Below are positions 27,893 to 37,517 of a stretch of 64,000 bases of DNA, piece after piece. Position numbers and translations under genes: made by a program. This DNA comes from UBA4575 sp002386945 (GTDB taxonomy: Bacteria; Pseudomonadota; Gammaproteobacteria; UBA4575). Positions within the stretch are counted from its first letter, which is position 1. Every line of letters starts with the position of its first letter. The stretch covers positions 310,001 through 374,000 of the forward strand of contig CALSUC010000001.1 of the NCBI GenBank assembly GCA_943789445.1. Direction: 5' to 3'. Below the pieces are notes generated by a model that ran no database searches, was not told the origin of the DNA, and saw only the letters and a list, made by a program, of their open reading frames with translations.

Positions 27893-28897
27893 ATGAATAT
27901 TGAAGAGTTGAGACAGACCGCAAGTGCAATGGTTGCGCCGGGCAAGGGTATTTTAGCGATGGATGAAAGTCATCCGACCTGTGGTAAGCGATTCAAGGCG
28001 CTAGGTATTCCAGAGACAGCAGAGATGCGTCAGGCGTATCGCGATATGCTGCTCACCGCTCCAGGCCTATCGGACTACATTGGTGGTGCGATTTTATTTG
28101 ATGAGACTATCCGCCAGACATTATTAGACGGCACACCTTTCCCTAAATATATGGAAGCTAATGGCATAGTGCCAGGCATTAAAGTGGATGCCGGTGCTAA
28201 GGTTTTACCGGGCCATGAAGATGAAAAAATTACAGAAGGTTTAGATGGTCTGCGCGATCGTTTGGCTGAGTACTATGCATTAGGCGCACGTTTTTCAAAA
28301 TGGCGTGCAGTCATTACTATCGGTGATCACATGCCAACTTGGGCATGTATCGAAGCGAATGCTCATGCCTTAGCGCGTTATGCTGCACTAAGCCAAGAAG
28401 CGAATATTGTGCCTATCGTTGAGCCAGAAGTATTGATGGATGGTAGTCATTCTATTGAACGTTGTTACGAAGTAACTGAGTTGGCACAGCGTATTACCTT
28501 CCAACAACTACGCAATCAAGGCGTAGCATTAGACGGTATGATCTTGAAGCCTAGCATGGTGATCTCTGGCGCAAACGCGAGTAATCGTGCCGACGTAGAG
28601 ACGGTTGCACGTGAGACAGTGCGTTGTTTATTAAACACAGTGCCTGCGTCAGTCGCTGGTATCTCTTTCTTATCCGGCGGCCAGAGTGATGAAGAGGCCA
28701 GTGCACATTTGAATGCGATGCATAACCTAGGTGTCGATCTGCCATGGCCTTTGACCTTCTCTTATGGTCGTGCGCTACAGCAAGCATCGATGAAGGCTTG
28801 GGATGGTAAGGCTGAGAATGTTACAAAAGCACAAGAGATTTTATTAGAGCGTGCGAGTAATAATGGTAAGGCAGCGATGGGTCAATACAACCCGTAG
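27893..28897 (+). CDS. fba: Class I fructose-bisphosphate aldolase
   Basis: The 334-residue Schiff-base aldolase is of the class I family: GKGILAMDESHPTCGKRFKA, GAILFDETIRQT, GARFSKWRAVI, PIVEPEVLMDGSH, and the Schiff-base lysine in DGMILKPSMV (K219). No class II zinc motif is present, although class II FbaA is the usual enzyme at this locus in E. coli. A GGGAGAG sequence precedes the ATG. The gene closes the operon before a strong terminator. Confidence 0.95.
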   Translation: MNIEELRQTASAMVAPGKGILAMDESHPTCGKRFKALGIPETAEMRQAYRDMLLTAPGLSDYIGGAILFDETIRQTLLDGTPFPKYMEANGIVPGIKVDAGAKVLPGHEDEKITEGLDGLRDRLAEYYALGARFSKWRAVITIGDHMPTWACIEANAHALARYAALSQEANIVPIVEPEVLMDGSHSIERCYEVTELAQRITFQQLRNQGVALDGMILKPSMVISGANASNRADVETVARETVRCLLNTVPASVAGISFLSGGQSDEEASAHLNAMHNLGVDLPWPLTFSYGRALQQASMKAWDGKAENVTKAQEILLERASNNGKAAMGQYNP

Positions 28898-28918
28898 TAA
28901 ACACTGCTAGCCAGTTAT

Positions 28919-28948
28919 AAAAAAGGCCCGCAATGCGGGCCTTTTTTA
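28919..28948. terminator. Bidirectional intrinsic terminator between fba and bioD
   Basis: The A-run, GGCCCGC / GCGGGCC stem with loop AAT, and T-run form a classic stem usable from both strands. It separates fba (+) and bioD (-). Confidence 0.93.
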
Positions 28949-29010
28949 TGTCAGAAATATTTAGCAGCTATAGATTAGCTGCCGTTCTATTTCCATATCT
29001 GTTGCTTCAC

Positions 29011-29688
29011 TTAACCATGGACAATCTGTAACAACTTATCCAATGTGTTGTTGGCCTCATTGGTGTTATAGGGTAATACAGGTAGCTTTAATCTTGCACT
29101 TAAGTCAGCCAGGTTATCCATCGCGACATCTTCTTCATCTGTAGTTGGGATCTGGTTGACGATGACAGCAAGGCATTCTAAGCCGCATGACTCGATTGCA
29201 GCCAAGCTGAGCAGGGCTTGGTTAATACAACCTAAGCGATCACGTACGACCAAGATCACTTGCGCCTGCATAGCCTCGGCTAAATCTGCATTGAGGCCAT
29301 CGCTACACAATGGGGAATAAAAACCACCGGCACCCTCAACTAAGAGTAGCTCATCTGATACATCACCTTGGCAGGCTGTTACTAGTTGCTGCACGCTGAC
29401 AGTTTCATTCGCCAGTCGTATGGCACGCTCAGGCGAGATGGCAGGTTCATAGCGATAACGGCAGACATCATCTAGGTCGCAGTTGTCGGTGCTCGCGTTT
29501 TGGTAGGCGCTGACATAATTGCTGGCGTCGGCGGGTAGTAGTGCCGCGCCTTGACGTTGGCAGCCAGACTCAACTGGTTTACGCACACTAAGCTTAAGCC
29601 CAGCCTGCAATAATTTTTCTGTCAGGCGGGTGCCAATAAAAGTCTTGCCGACGTCAGTGTCGGTTCCTGTGATAAATATCGTTTTCAT
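29011..29688 (-). CDS. bioD: Dethiobiotin synthetase
   Basis: This ATP-dependent carboxylase of biotin synthesis begins MKTIFITGTDTDVGKTF, with the P-loop GTDTDVGKT, then KPVESGCQR, and LLVEGAGGFYSPL. The start is chosen at the ATG at 29688 because it matches the family N-terminus. An in-frame GTG at 29715, with GAGG five bases upstream, would add nine residues and is a real alternative. No other bio genes are nearby. Confidence 0.9.
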   Translation of the reverse strand: MKTIFITGTDTDVGKTFIGTRLTEKLLQAGLKLSVRKPVESGCQRQGAALLPADASNYVSAYQNASTDNCDLDDVCRYRYEPAISPERAIRLANETVSVQQLVTACQGDVSDELLLVEGAGGFYSPLCSDGLNADLAEAMQAQVILVVRDRLGCINQALLSLAAIESCGLECLAVIVNQIPTTDEEDVAMDNLADLSARLKLPVLPYNTNEANNTLDKLLQIVHG

Positions 29689-29757
29689 AGGGTGACTAGT
29701 GTAACGAAGAATCACTTCGTCCTCAGCTAAATTAGTTTGATAATCGCAAATAGGCGT

Positions 29758-30297
29758 ATGCTACGCAGCATGTTATTTAGCCTATGTCAGTCCAGCGTTT
29801 CCCGCTGCATGCTTATATTCGTATTGAGTACCGCCTTGAGCCCAATCTGGGCTGCTGGAGGTATGGGCGATTGGAGCCGGATGTGGGGGCCTGAAATAGA
29901 ACTGCTTGAAGCCCAATTGCTGTTTAAACAACAAGATTGTGGCTTAACTGACGAACTGTTTCTTGAGATTTTAGGGCTTGCGCAGTTAAAGCAGACACTA
30001 TCTCAACAGCGATTTTTAACACTGAATATCGCAGAGAAGCCTAAGGATAAGCGTTGGTTCTTGATTGCTAGCGGACAAAAGCCAAATGGTGGCTATGATC
30101 TTAGTTTTGAAGGTCTAGATCCTTACATGGAGTATAAGGAATTGTCTTTGGTGTGGAGTGAGCCACAGCCAGATCACATCTATACACAGGCCATAGTTAG
30201 CCCCTGTCTATTGATTGAGTTGTCAGCAGAGGATCGCTTGCCAATCCTTGTGGTTGACCACGAGGGTAACAAGCGACACCGCTTTAATGCAGAGTAA
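29758..30297 (+). CDS. Secreted PrcB-C-like domain protein
   Basis: The frame encodes about 179 residues from the ATG at 29758 (29770 is an alternative). An N-terminal signal-like segment with core CMLIFVLSTALSPIWA and a cleavage-like A-G follows the basic start. The mature part carries a PrcB C-terminal-like core: RWFLIASGQKPNGGYDLSFE, which resembles the 'G.KPTGGY' turn, and later TQAIVSPCLLIEL. The function is unknown; related domains occur in protease-complex subunits. It is divergent from bioD and converges on deaD. Confidence 0.65.
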   Translation: MLRSMLFSLCQSSVSRCMLIFVLSTALSPIWAAGGMGDWSRMWGPEIELLEAQLLFKQQDCGLTDELFLEILGLAQLKQTLSQQRFLTLNIAEKPKDKRWFLIASGQKPNGGYDLSFEGLDPYMEYKELSLVWSEPQPDHIYTQAIVSPCLLIELSAEDRLPILVVDHEGNKRHRFNAE

Positions 30298-30309
30298 ATA
30301 CTTTACTGA

Positions 30310-32178
30310 TTAGTCACGTGACTTAGGTCGGCTGAATGTTTTCTTTGGACCTTTGCCAGTCGGATTTCCAGAAAACTTTCCAGAACCGCCAGGCTTACGT
30401 TGCGAACTGCGTGGCTTTTTATCACTACGTGGTTTGCGTGGTGCCCCTGTAGATCCTGACTCTTTTCCAGCCTCACCAGCTTTACCAATATTTAATTGCT
30501 GTCCTGCAATCCAGATACCTTTCAATTGAGCAAACACTTCATCAGGCATACCTTCAGGCAAATCAACTAAGCTGTGATCATCATAAATCTTGATGTGGCC
30601 GATATATTTGCTATCAAGCCCAGCTTCGTTGGCAATGGCGCCAACAATATTACCAGGCTTAACTTCATGATCATGCCCAACCTCGATACGAAAACGCTCC
30701 ATACCGGCTTCTAGTTCACGATCGAATACCCTGCGCTTACTGTCTTCACGACGCCTTTCAGAGCGAGAACCTTCATCGCGATTAGAGCGTGGCTTGCGTT
30801 CTTTACGACCGCGGCCTTCACCTGAATCAGATGAGAAGGGTTTACTCTTCATAGGTTTGTTGCTGAGTAATAACGGTGTGTCACCCTGTACCATTCTGGC
30901 TAGGGCAGCACCGATTTCAACAGCGGGGATGTTGTGTTCTTGTTCAAACTTCTCGATCAAACCGGAAAAGAAAGTCAGGTCTTCACTGGCCAATGTATCG
31001 CTGATACGTTGGTTGAATTTCTCGATACGTTTGTCATTAATGAGATTGGCAGATGGTAATTCCATCATCTCAATCTTGCTCTTAGTGGCACGCTCGATGG
31101 CACCGAGTAAACGCTTTTCACGTGGTGCTACGAATAGAATGGCTTCACCACTACGACCAGCACGGCCAGTACGACCGATACGATGAACATAAGACTCAGT
31201 ATCGTAAGGGATGTCATAGTTAATAACGTGACTAACGCGATCAACATCAAGACCACGTGCGGCGACATCGGTTGCAACTAAGATATCGATCTTGCCTGAT
31301 TTGAATTGCTGAATCGTGCGTTCACGCTGACTCTGTTGTATATCACCATTAATCGGTGTTGCTGCATAACCACGTGCCTGTAATTTCTCGGCAAGTTCAG
31401 TAGTGGCTGTTTTGGTGCGTACAAACAGGACGATGCCGTCAAAAGTTTCTGCTTCTAAGATACGTGTGAGTGCATCTAATTTATGCACACCACTGACAGG
31501 CCAGTAGCGTTGTCGAATAGTCGAGGCAGTGGTTGTCTTTAGCTCAACCGTGACCTGATGTGGATCGTTTAAATATTTGGTCGCTATACGTCGAATTTGA
31601 TTCGGCATAGTGGCTGAGAACAATGCGATTTGGCGATCAGGTGGTGTTTGATCGAGGATCCATTCAACGTCATCAATAAAGCCCATACGCAACATTTCAT
31701 CGGCTTCATCAAGTACTAAAGCGGTTAGGCTGCCAAGGTTTAAGGTGCCACGACGCATATGGTCCATGACACGACCTGGCGTACCAACAACAACATGCAC
31801 ACCGCGCTGTAGCCCGCGGATTTGACCACGATAATCTTGGCCACCGTAGATCGGTAGGACGTGAAAACCATCTAGTTTAGAGGCGTATTTTTGAAATGCC
31901 TCGGCTACTTGAATGGCCAGTTCTCGGGTTGGTGCTAAGACCAATACCTGAGGATCTTTTTGTTTTAAATCTAGATTCGATAGGATCGGTAATGCAAAGG
32001 CAGCGGTTTTACCGGTACCTGTTTGCGCCTGACCTAGCACATCCTTACCTTCTAATAAGAGAGGGATGGTGCGTGCTTGAATCGGTGACGGTGTCTCGTA
32101 ACCGATTGTATCGAGCACGGTTAGGAGTGCTTTCTTAAGATCGAACTGATCAAAAGACGTGATGCTTTCTTCGGACAT
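30310..32178 (-). CDS. deaD: DEAD-box ATP-dependent RNA helicase DeaD/CsdA
   Basis: The 622-residue helicase has Q-motif residues near ETPSPIQ, Walker A AQTGTGKT (K57), DEAD at 157-160, SAT, and the HRIGRTGRAGR motif VI. After the two RecA domains comes a charged linker (about 450-490), a DbpA-type RNA-binding domain (about 490-560, RFRIEVGHDHEVKPGNIVGA), and a basic Lys/Gly/Ser-rich tail of about 50 residues. DeaD unwinds RNA in ribosome assembly and at low temperature. Confidence 0.95.
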   Translation of the reverse strand: MSEESITSFDQFDLKKALLTVLDTIGYETPSPIQARTIPLLLEGKDVLGQAQTGTGKTAAFALPILSNLDLKQKDPQVLVLAPTRELAIQVAEAFQKYASKLDGFHVLPIYGGQDYRGQIRGLQRGVHVVVGTPGRVMDHMRRGTLNLGSLTALVLDEADEMLRMGFIDDVEWILDQTPPDRQIALFSATMPNQIRRIATKYLNDPHQVTVELKTTTASTIRQRYWPVSGVHKLDALTRILEAETFDGIVLFVRTKTATTELAEKLQARGYAATPINGDIQQSQRERTIQQFKSGKIDILVATDVAARGLDVDRVSHVINYDIPYDTESYVHRIGRTGRAGRSGEAILFVAPREKRLLGAIERATKSKIEMMELPSANLINDKRIEKFNQRISDTLASEDLTFFSGLIEKFEQEHNIPAVEIGAALARMVQGDTPLLLSNKPMKSKPFSSDSGEGRGRKERKPRSNRDEGSRSERRREDSKRRVFDRELEAGMERFRIEVGHDHEVKPGNIVGAIANEAGLDSKYIGHIKIYDDHSLVDLPEGMPDEVFAQLKGIWIAGQQLNIGKAGEAGKESGSTGAPRKPRSDKKPRSSQRKPGGSGKFSGNPTGKGPKKTFSRPKSRD

Positions 32179-32227
32179 TGGGTGCCTTAATCTATGTGTT
32201 AGGGCCTAAGCCCGCTAAGAAGAGCGA

Positions 32228-33115
32228 TTAGTAAGCTAAAAGCCGTGCGGCTGCTTCTTCGTATTTCGCTTGAGTGTTTTCGACGATTTCTTGTGGTAGC
32301 TCTGGTCCCGGGGCTGTCTTGTTCCAGTCCAAGGTCTCTAGGTAGTCACGGATATATTGCTTATCAAAGCTACTGGGATTCTGTCCTGGCTGATAACCAA
32401 CAGCTGGCCAGAAACGTGATGAGTCAGGAGTCAGCACTTCGTCGATCAAAGTGAGTTGTCCATCCTTATCTATTCCAAATTCAAACTTAGTATCAGCAAT
32501 GATGATGCCTTTTTCTAAAGCATAATCAGCCGCTGTTTGATAAAGCGTAATACTAATATCACGTACCTGAGTCGCTAGATCTTCACCGAGTAGCTTAACC
32601 GTCTCTGCAAAAGAGATATTTTCGTCGTGCTCACCCACTGCTGCCTTAGTAGAAGGCGTAAATAGAGTGTTAGGTAATTTTCCAGCTAGCGGAATGTCCG
32701 CTGGCAATGAAATACCACAAACTGAGTGGCTAGTTTCATATTCTTTCCAGCCTGAACCAATGAGGTAACCGCGAACGATAGCTTCAATGGGTAAGGCCTT
32801 TAGACGTTTAACAATCATGCTGCGACCTGCAGCCTGTTCGTATTCATCTGTTGTTAGGTTGAGGTCATCCAAGCTCATATCGCTAAGCTGGTTAGGAACC
32901 TGCTTGGCAAAAAATTGGAACCAAAACGCTGATACTTCAGTCAGTAGAGCGCCTTTTTGTGGGATTGGCGTCGGCATAATGACGTCAAAAGCCGAAATGC
33001 GATCGGTCGCGATCACCAACATATGCTCATCATCGACACGATAGATATCACGCACCTTGCCTCGGTGTAGGATTTCTAAGCTGTCAAAGTTGGTATGATG
33101 GATGCTGCGAGTCAT
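32228..33115 (-). CDS. purC: Phosphoribosylaminoimidazole-succinocarboxamide synthase (SAICAR synthetase)
   Basis: The 295-residue enzyme adds aspartate to CAIR in purine synthesis. Motifs are HRGKVRDIYRVDDEHMLVIA, RISAFDVIMPTPIPQKGALL, VRGYLIGSGWKEY, and the second ATP-site segment IADTKFEFGIDKDG followed by LIDEVLTPDSSRFW. It is of the longer (about 290-300) bacterial/yeast-like form. It is divergent from purE and purK, the preceding steps of the same pathway. Confidence 0.95.
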   Translation of the reverse strand: MTRSIHHTNFDSLEILHRGKVRDIYRVDDEHMLVIATDRISAFDVIMPTPIPQKGALLTEVSAFWFQFFAKQVPNQLSDMSLDDLNLTTDEYEQAAGRSMIVKRLKALPIEAIVRGYLIGSGWKEYETSHSVCGISLPADIPLAGKLPNTLFTPSTKAAVGEHDENISFAETVKLLGEDLATQVRDISITLYQTAADYALEKGIIIADTKFEFGIDKDGQLTLIDEVLTPDSSRFWPAVGYQPGQNPSSFDKQYIRDYLETLDWNKTAPGPELPQEIVENTQAKYEEAAARLLAY

Positions 33116-33251
33116 TCGGTATCCCGGTCAATAAGGGCGGCAATTGTAGTGCCATTGGCTTCAAATGGATATAGAACACAGGATATAGTACTGGCCTTAT
33201 GACGCAAAAAGTTGGAAAATGCGCGTTTTTTATCGGTAAGAGTGCATAAAT

Positions 33252-33737
33252 ATGGCCAAAATTGGCATTATCATGGGCAGTGACAGTGACTGGCGCATCA
33301 TGCAGGCGGCTGATCATATGCTAAATGAGTTCGATCTGGACCATGAATGTAAGGTGGTTTCAGCACATCGTACCCCTGAACTTTTATTTGAATACGCATC
33401 TACTGCGCACGAGCGCGGACTGCAGTGCATTATTGCGGGAGCCGGCGGTGCAGCGCATCTACCTGGTATGACGGCGGCAATGACTGATGTTCCGGTATTA
33501 GGTGTACCCGTGCCAGGAAAGCATCTTGAAGGCCAAGATTCACTCTTATCTATTGTACAAATGCCCAAGGGCATTCCAGTCGCGACCTTTGCCATTGGTG
33601 AGGCTGGCGCTGCCAATGCTGCGCTATTCGCTATCGCGATGATCGCAAATACAGATGCGGCCTTAGCAGAAAAATTAGCCACTTTTCGCGCAAAACAGCG
33701 TGATCAGGTCTTGGCCAAAGTACTACCACCCGCATAA
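33252..33737 (+). CDS. purE: N5-carboxyaminoimidazole ribonucleotide mutase, class I PurE
   Basis: The 161-residue enzyme converts N5-CAIR to CAIR. It has IGIIMGSDSDWRIM, VVSAHRTPELLFEYA (catalytic His), IIAGAGGAAHLPGM and GVPVPGKHLEGQDSLLSIVQ. Length fits class I. purK follows 68 bp downstream; the gap contains an imperfect hairpin at 33744-33775. Confidence 0.96.
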   Translation: MAKIGIIMGSDSDWRIMQAADHMLNEFDLDHECKVVSAHRTPELLFEYASTAHERGLQCIIAGAGGAAHLPGMTAAMTDVPVLGVPVPGKHLEGQDSLLSIVQMPKGIPVATFAIGEAGAANAALFAIAMIANTDAALAEKLATFRAKQRDQVLAKVLPPA

Positions 33738-33805
33738 GATGAAATCAGCGTTTGTTTTAAAACGTCACTGATTCACCACACAATTAGTAGAGTCAAAACA
33801 ATACG

Positions 33806-34960
33806 ATGTCATTAGACGTAACATTTCCCTTACAACCGGGTGCCGTACTTGGCATGTTGGGCGGTGGTCAATTAGGCCGCATGTTTGCCTTGGCCGCAGC
33901 CGAAATGGGTTATCAAGTTTGGGTTTACGATCCGAATGAAGTAAGTCCTGCAGGCGAAGTGGCCTATCGCCATATTCAAGCCGCCTATGATGATAAAACT
34001 GCCTTGGCTGAATTTGGTCAAGCCTGTGCCGTAGTGACTACTGAGTTTGAAAACATTCCAGCTGATACGCTGCGTTACCTACAAAGCTATTGCCAAGTCT
34101 GTCCGAATCCAAATGCCGTGCACATTGCACAGAATCGGATTCGAGAGAAAACCTTTGTTAATGACCTCGGTATCCCGACCTCTGCGTTTAAAGCGATTAA
34201 CAGTCTGCAGGACATAGACGCTGCAACTGATCTCAATTTCCCCTGTATCTTGAAGACGGCAGAGTTTGGCTATGACGGCAAAGGTCAGGCGGTAGTCGAG
34301 GATCTTGCAGCGGCATCGAATGCATTTGCTGAAATGGGTGAAGTGCCTTGCATCCTAGAAGAAAAGATCCAGCTCGAGAGTGAAATCTCAGTCGTGCTGG
34401 GGCGTAATCAACAGGGTGAGATTAGCTTCTTCCCAGTGGCTCGTAACGTACACAAAGATGGCATTTTACATATCAGTAGTGTGCCGGCTGAAGTGAGTGA
34501 TGAGTTGCAAACCTATGCCTGTGAATTGGCGCAGCGGATTGCTGAAAACCTCGACTATGTTGGCATTATGGCGGTGGAGTATTTCATCGATCCAGAACAA
34601 CGCTTACTGGTGAATGAGATTGCACCACGGGTACATAACAGTGGCCACTATTCACAAGATGCGTGTTCTATCTCGCAATTTGAACAGCAGGTGAGAGTGC
34701 TCTGTGGCTGGGTGCCAGCTGATACACGCTATCACACGCCAGTGGCCATGGTGAATATCCTTGGCGATGCCTGGCATCAGGGTGAGCTAGCAGCCGAGTC
34801 TTTATACAATAACGTTAATATCAAGGTGCACATCTACGGTAAAGCCGGTGCTAAGCCGGGTCGTAAAATGGGTCACTTTAATGTCTTGGCCGAATCGGTA
34901 GCCGATGCGATCAAGTTGGGTGAAGCAGCCTATCAACAGATGATGAATCCTCCGGCCTAA
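33806..34960 (+). CDS. purK: 5-(carboxyamino)imidazole ribonucleotide synthase PurK
   Basis: The 384-residue ATP-grasp enzyme carboxylates AIR. It starts GAVLGMLGGGQLGRMFALAA; ATP-grasp segments are CILKTAEFGYDGKGQAVVED and ILEEKIQLESEISVVLGRN; the catalytic region is VNEIAPRVHNSGHYSQDAC. Its last base overlaps the first base of the oxidoreductase gene that follows. Confidence 0.95.
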   Translation: MSLDVTFPLQPGAVLGMLGGGQLGRMFALAAAEMGYQVWVYDPNEVSPAGEVAYRHIQAAYDDKTALAEFGQACAVVTTEFENIPADTLRYLQSYCQVCPNPNAVHIAQNRIREKTFVNDLGIPTSAFKAINSLQDIDAATDLNFPCILKTAEFGYDGKGQAVVEDLAAASNAFAEMGEVPCILEEKIQLESEISVVLGRNQQGEISFFPVARNVHKDGILHISSVPAEVSDELQTYACELAQRIAENLDYVGIMAVEYFIDPEQRLLVNEIAPRVHNSGHYSQDACSISQFEQQVRVLCGWVPADTRYHTPVAMVNILGDAWHQGELAAESLYNNVNIKVHIYGKAGAKPGRKMGHFNVLAESVADAIKLGEAAYQQMMNPPA

Positions 34961-35967
34961 TGAGCCAGTCCATCCCAGAATTTTTCCCTGCTTTTCGCAT
35001 TCATGCTGCCGACGGTTTCCAAGGTGCTGCGGTAGAACAGGTTTCCTTAGACCAGCTAAGCCCTGGTGAAGTGGTGCTTGAGGTGGAATATTCCAGTGTT
35101 AATTTCAAGGATGCCCTGGCCGGTAGCGGCAGGGGTAAGATCCTGCGTCTGCCTGAATTAAATGGTGGCATTGATTTGGCTGGCACGGTGGTCGCTTCTG
35201 AACATGCTGATTTTACGCCGGGACAAAAAGTACTGGCTAACGGTAGCGGACTCAGTGAAGTGCATGATGGTGGTTACAGCCACTACGCACGCATACCCGC
35301 TGAATGGTTAGTGCCGATGCCACCGGGTTTGGATACGCGCAGCGCGATGATCTTGGGGACCGCTGGGTTTACCGCGGCCTTGGCAGTGCAGCGACTACTG
35401 GATAATCATCAGCAGGTAGAGCAGGGCCCTATTGTAATCACCGGTGCCAGTGGAGGTGTCGGTAGTTTTGCAGTGCAGCTATTAACACAACTTGGCTTTG
35501 ACGTAATCGCCATGACTAGAAAGCAAGAACACCATGCTTATTTGCGTTCCTTAGGTGCGCAGGATGTCAGGCATACCGATGAACTGAATAATAATGCTAG
35601 CCCGATGTTAAAAGGACAATGGGGTGGGGCGATTGATAATTTAGGCGGTGATGTACTTGCTAGCTTGAGTAAATCAGTCAAGCCATGGGGCAATATTGTG
35701 AGTGTTGGTATGGCTGCTGGTGTTGAATTGAATACCAGTACCATGCCTTTCATCTTGCGTGGTGTGTCTATTCTAGGGGTGACTTCTGCCGCCTGCCCAC
35801 AGGCCCTGCGAAAAAATATTTGGCAACGTTTAGGCAGTGATTGGCTGCCGCAAAAACTAGAGGCAGTCTGTGCTGTAGAGATCGGTTTGCAGGAATTACC
35901 ACAGGCGTTTGATGCCTTGCTCAAGGGTCAAGTGCAGGGTCGCCAGCTGGTTCGCGTTAAGTCTTAA
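34960..35967 (+). CDS. acuI: YhdH/AcuI-type NADPH-dependent quinone or acryloyl-CoA reductase
   Basis: The 335-residue zinc-independent MDR enzyme has an N-terminal GroES-like domain (EVEYSSVNFKDALAGSG, GIDLAGTVVASEH) and a Rossmann domain with VITGASGGVGSFAVQLLTQLGFDVIAMTRK. Late segments LRGVSILGVTSAACPQALR and KGQVQGRQLVRV match the YhdH/AcuI subgroup, which reduces acryloyl-CoA in DMSP and related catabolism. The substrate is inferred from family only. It overlaps purK by one base and the next gene tail-to-tail by four. Confidence 0.82.
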   Translation: MSQSIPEFFPAFRIHAADGFQGAAVEQVSLDQLSPGEVVLEVEYSSVNFKDALAGSGRGKILRLPELNGGIDLAGTVVASEHADFTPGQKVLANGSGLSEVHDGGYSHYARIPAEWLVPMPPGLDTRSAMILGTAGFTAALAVQRLLDNHQQVEQGPIVITGASGGVGSFAVQLLTQLGFDVIAMTRKQEHHAYLRSLGAQDVRHTDELNNNASPMLKGQWGGAIDNLGGDVLASLSKSVKPWGNIVSVGMAAGVELNTSTMPFILRGVSILGVTSAACPQALRKNIWQRLGSDWLPQKLEAVCAVEIGLQELPQAFDALLKGQVQGRQLVRVKS

Positions 35968-37196
35968 CTGGCAAAGAATACGTAAGATAAAAAGACCGCC
36001 GCTGTGATACCGGCAACATCTGCCAATAAAGCACAGGCAATGGCGTAACGAATTTTTGTAATCCCCACCGCGCCACAATAGACCGCCAACACATAAAAAG
36101 TAGTCTCTGTAGAGCCTTGCATGACGGCAGCTACCTTCGCTGGAAAAGACTCCACTCCCTCTGTTTGCATCACATCTAACATGGCAGCACGTGCACCACT
36201 TCCACTAAAGGGTTTCATTAGCGCGGTAGGCAGTGCATCAATAAATGCAGTGTCGATATGCAGTAAGCTAAAGCAATAACTCAATCCAGAAATAAGCCCG
36301 GCGAGTAAACCACTGACACGTAGCATGGCAATAGCCAATAACATGGCGATTAAATAAGGGATTAATTCAATCGCTGTTTGAAAACCCTGTTTGGCTCCAC
36401 TAACAAAGGCCGCATAGACATCGATCTTTTGGCGTAAGCCAGCAATCAGGAACAGCGCAATCACTGCAAATAAAGTGAAGTTGGCAAACAGCTGTGCCTG
36501 TTGACTCATCTGGTCGGCAGGCAGATTCATAAAATAGATGGCAAGGCCGATTGGAATCGCACTTAGGCCGCCAAGATATAAAAGTACCGTGCGGTTGAAT
36601 AGATCTAATTTTTGCACATAGGCAACACTGAATAAGCCCACTAAAGTCGATGTGAAAGTGGCGAGCAGAATAGGGATGAATACTTCAGTTGGGTAGAGTG
36701 CGCCTTGTTGTGCACGAAATAAAAACACGCTGATGGGTAAGACAGTTACTGAAGATGTATTGAGTACAAGAAAAAGAATCTGCGCATTGGATAGGGTATC
36801 TGGCGTCGTATTGTTTTTCTGTAACTGCTGCATGGCCTTAATGCCTAATGGGGTTGCAGCATTATCTAGGCCTAGGGCGTTAGCCCCTAAATTCATGGTG
36901 ATTGCACCCATGGCCGGATCACGTTTCGAGAGTTCAGGCATTAACTTTCGAAACAAAGGATCTAAGGCAATAGCGACACGCTCAATCAATCCAGCTTGTT
37001 CGGCAATCTTGAAGAAGCCCAGCCAAACCGCCATTAAACCGATGAGGCCAATAGCAATCTCGACACTTAAACCTGCGGTGTTAAATAAAGCACGAATCGC
37101 CTGATCAAAGATCAGTGTGTTACCAAAAAATAGTAATTGGATCAGGCAAGCCAGAAATGAAATAAGGATGCAGCCAGCCCAAAACCAATTAAGCAT
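35964..37196 (-). CDS. Nucleoside-recognition (SpmA-SpmB-like fused) membrane protein
   Basis: The 410-residue membrane protein has two gate (nucleoside-recognition) domains in tandem, corresponding to spore maturation proteins A and B joined in one chain. The first half has VEIAIGLIGLMAVWLGFFKIAEQAGL and GAITMNLGANALGLDNAATP. The second half has GFQTAIELIPYLIAMLLAIA and VMQGSTETTFYVLAVYCGAV. The organism does not look spore-forming; fused homologues occur widely in gammaproteobacteria. Transport of a nucleoside-like or other small molecule is plausible but unproven. Confidence 0.82.
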   Translation of the reverse strand: MLNWFWAGCILISFLACLIQLLFFGNTLIFDQAIRALFNTAGLSVEIAIGLIGLMAVWLGFFKIAEQAGLIERVAIALDPLFRKLMPELSKRDPAMGAITMNLGANALGLDNAATPLGIKAMQQLQKNNTTPDTLSNAQILFLVLNTSSVTVLPISVFLFRAQQGALYPTEVFIPILLATFTSTLVGLFSVAYVQKLDLFNRTVLLYLGGLSAIPIGLAIYFMNLPADQMSQQAQLFANFTLFAVIALFLIAGLRQKIDVYAAFVSGAKQGFQTAIELIPYLIAMLLAIAMLRVSGLLAGLISGLSYCFSLLHIDTAFIDALPTALMKPFSGSGARAAMLDVMQTEGVESFPAKVAAVMQGSTETTFYVLAVYCGAVGITKIRYAIACALLADVAGITAAVFLSYVFFAS

Positions 37197-37199
37197 GTG

Positions 37200-37517
37200 C
37201 TATCGGCCAATCGCCAAGTAGAACGGAAGCCACATGACAATCATGAATGCGACAGCCGCTAGTTCTGTCCAGAGGATGATGCGAAAGCGCGTACTCTCTT
37301 CACCACTGCTATCGCTGGCACGTATTTTTGACATCAAGGCATCAAATAAAATAACCATGATGAATAATGGTGCGGCAGCCGGTGCGACCAAGGTCTGTAC
37401 CATCTCCCAACCAGAGTAAGAAATGTAAGATCCCGGTTCAGGACGGATTAACACATTAAAGATGCCAAGGACGATCAAGCCCCCACGGAGTAAGCCTAGT
37501 GACTTTAGATAGTTCAT
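37200..37517 (-). CDS. Small membrane protein of unknown function
   Basis: From the ATG at 37517 the product is 105 residues with three hydrophobic segments: SLGLLRGGLIVLGIFNVLI, a central MVQTLVAPAAAPLFIMVILFD, and ELAAVAFMIVMWLPFYLAI. Short basic and acidic connecting loops lie between them. It ends three bases before the start of the SpmA-B-like gene, so it is probably co-transcribed with, and may assemble with, that protein. A longer start at 37526 (TTG) is less likely. Confidence 0.62.
   Translation of the reverse strand: MNYLKSLGLLRGGLIVLGIFNVLIRPEPGSYISYSGWEMVQTLVAPAAAPLFIMVILFDALMSKIRASDSSGEESTRFRIILWTELAAVAFMIVMWLPFYLAIGR

Noticed and set aside
33744..33775. Hairpin between purE and purK as a terminator
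   Set aside because: No T-run follows, and the two genes belong to one pathway unit.
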